A stretch of DNA of 14,059 nt, from assembly GCA_944391895.1 (NCBI GenBank), contig CALXVF010000015.1, positions 1 to 14,059 of the forward strand. The letters are read 5' to 3'. This document shows positions 12,853 through 14,059 of this stretch, one piece after another. Made by a program: the position numbers and the translations under genes. The notes under the pieces are model-generated. The model was given only the letters and a program-made list of their open reading frames with translations, had not been told where the DNA came from and ran no database searches. This DNA comes from an uncultured Clostridia bacterium (GTDB lineage Bacteria > Bacillota > Clostridia > TANB77 > CAG-508). Position 1 is the stretch's first letter, and the number at the start of each line of letters is the position of its first letter.

Positions 12853-14059
12853 ATGAAAAAATTAAAAAATATATCAATAATATTAATATGCATAATGTTA
12901 TTTTTCTCTTTATTATCTGTTTCAAAAGCAGCAAATTCAGATTTGTACCTAAATAGCTTAAATTTTGATGTACAAATTAATGAAGATGGTTCAATGGATG
13001 TAACAGAAACATGGAATATAGATATAGAGGATACAAATACATTATTTAAGACTTTTAAAAAAGACAATTCAAAATATTTAGAAATTACAGATGGTAAAGT
13101 AAGTAGAATTTCATCAAGTGGGACAGAAATTCCATTGAAAGATAGTAATGTATATTCTTATCATGTTCCAAAAGATGAGTATTATTTCCTAGATATGGGA
13201 AGTAATTATGAAGTCGCATGGGGAACTGGATATGAAAGCTCAAGTGGAGAAGAAACATATAAAATTAGCTATCATGTAGAAGATGTTATAGCTAAATATA
13301 ATGATTGTAGTGAAATGTATTGGCAATTTGTTGGTGAAGACTTCGAAATACCTGCTAAAAGTATAACTGGTACAATAAAATTACCAAAAGCAGTAGAAAA
13401 TAAAGAAGATTTAAGAGTTTGGGGACATACTCCTGACTTAAATGGTACTATTTATGCTACATCAAATGACACAGTAGAGTTTGAAGTAAATAATAATAAA
13501 GCAGAAAAGATGGTGGAAGTAAGAATTGCAATGCCATCAAACATTATTGATGAATCTTCAAGACAATATAATACAAATGCATTAGAAAACATTATCCAAG
13601 AAGAGACTGGATGGGCAAATGATGCAAATAGTGCAAGAATAGGAAAATTAATAATATCAGTTATAATATGTTTAGGAATATTTGGAGTATTAACATACTT
13701 TTTAATAAAAAATTTACTAACAATAAAAAATACAAAAAAAGTTGTTCCTACTACACATTATGATTATTATAGAGATATTCCAAGAAAAGATGCCACTCCT
13801 GCAGAAGCAGTTTATATTATAGAAAATAAATATAATGGATTTGATTCATCAGACATTGGAAGAGTATTTTCATCAACTTTACTAAATCTATCACTAAAAA
13901 AGGCAATAAAAATAGAGCAAATAGTGAACGAAAAAGGAAAAGAAGACAGTAATATAATTTTATTGGTAAATAATGCGGAATATGTAACTAAAGAAAAAGA
14001 CGAAATAATTGTATTTGGATTTCTAAGAAATGCTTGTATGAATAAAAACAATAGTATAT
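12853..14059 (+). CDS. DUF2207 domain-containing membrane protein (3' end outside window)
   Basis: The frame is open to the window end with 402 codons visible. Residues 1-27 form a signal peptide (Lys-rich start, ISIILICIMLFFSLLSVSKA, then AN). Residues about 30-265 are an extracytoplasmic beta-rich region containing NFDVQINEDGSMDVTETWNI, the usual opening of DUF2207 proteins. A transmembrane helix follows (KLIISVIICLGIFGVLTYFL, about residues 265-285), then a cytoplasmic part with RKDATPAEAVYIIENKYNGF and SSTLLNLSLKKAIKIE, typical of the family's conserved second domain. The family usually has further membrane helices and a low-complexity C-terminus, not seen here. Function is unknown; family members are predicted membrane proteins of the cell envelope. 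ATG 12853 sits 5 bases after AGGGGAG and is coupled to the previous gene. Confidence 0.82.
   Translation, partial: MKKLKNISIILICIMLFFSLLSVSKAANSDLYLNSLNFDVQINEDGSMDVTETWNIDIEDTNTLFKTFKKDNSKYLEITDGKVSRISSSGTEIPLKDSNVYSYHVPKDEYYFLDMGSNYEVAWGTGYESSSGEETYKISYHVEDVIAKYNDCSEMYWQFVGEDFEIPAKSITGTIKLPKAVENKEDLRVWGHTPDLNGTIYATSNDTVEFEVNNNKAEKMVEVRIAMPSNIIDESSRQYNTNALENIIQEETGWANDANSARIGKLIISVIICLGIFGVLTYFLIKNLLTIKNTKKVVPTTHYDYYRDIPRKDATPAEAVYIIENKYNGFDSSDIGRVFSSTLLNLSLKKAIKIEQIVNEKGKEDSNIILLVNNAEYVTKEKDEIIVFGFLRNACMNKNNSI

Noticed and set aside
12681..13067. 128-codon minus-strand reading frame across the 12850 junction
   Set aside because: It overlaps two sense genes that are supported by RBS, promoter and family features; its Ile/Phe/Leu-rich product reflects the AT-rich opposite strand.

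Overview
The window is very AT-rich, with A-rich codons (AGA for Arg, ATA for Ile), strong AAGGAGG-type ribosome binding sites and mostly TAA stops. TGG is used freely for Trp and no in-frame TGA interrupts a conserved gene, so the code looks standard (table 11). Gene content points to an uncultured anaerobic Clostridia-type Firmicute, probably from the gut: a clostridial-style pilin-like protein, Rpn and Uma2 nuclease-fold genes, and a NifU-like/GGGtGRT gene pair. This assignment is inference. All genes I can support lie on the + strand.

Layout. (1) 1-1076: the tail of one Rpn-family (PD-(D/E)XK) gene, then a second Rpn gene without its usual N-terminus. Their C-terminal 240 bp are near-identical direct repeats. 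(2) 1116-1516: a small orphan gene of unknown function with its own promoter and terminator. (3) 1568-7046: the lower-glycolysis cluster gap, pgk, tpiA, gpmI, interrupted between pgk and tpiA by a Uma2-family gene and a 170-bp palindromic element. Enolase and the CggR regulator are not in the window. (4) 7063-9636: a YezG-like (DUF600) immunity-type gene, a NifU-like Fe-S scaffold gene and a GGGtGRT-family gene. A 127-bp imperfect palindrome lies between the last two. (5) 9642-9830: a non-coding stretch with a TA microsatellite and a long terminator hairpin. (6) 9885-10983: a prepilin-like secreted protein whose signal region is split by a frameshift. (7) 11016-12378: a strong promoter, a structured leader with an internal terminator, then a small P-loop kinase and a GNAT acetyltransferase, closed by a terminator. 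(8) 12380-end: a promoter, a small unknown gene, and the start of a DUF2207 membrane protein that runs off the window.

How the genes fit together. Gap, Pgk, TpiA and GpmI carry triose phosphates to 2-phosphoglycerate and are probably co-expressed. Most gaps in this stretch contain a perfect or near-perfect stem-loop without a U-tract, which looks more like intercistronic processing or stability elements than termination. The kinase/GNAT pair sits behind what looks like a transcription attenuator: promoter, four-codon open reading frame, competing hairpins, then a terminator just before the ribosome binding site. That is the most interesting candidate for an undescribed regulatory system here. 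No CRISPR array, tRNA, rRNA or complete transposon was seen.
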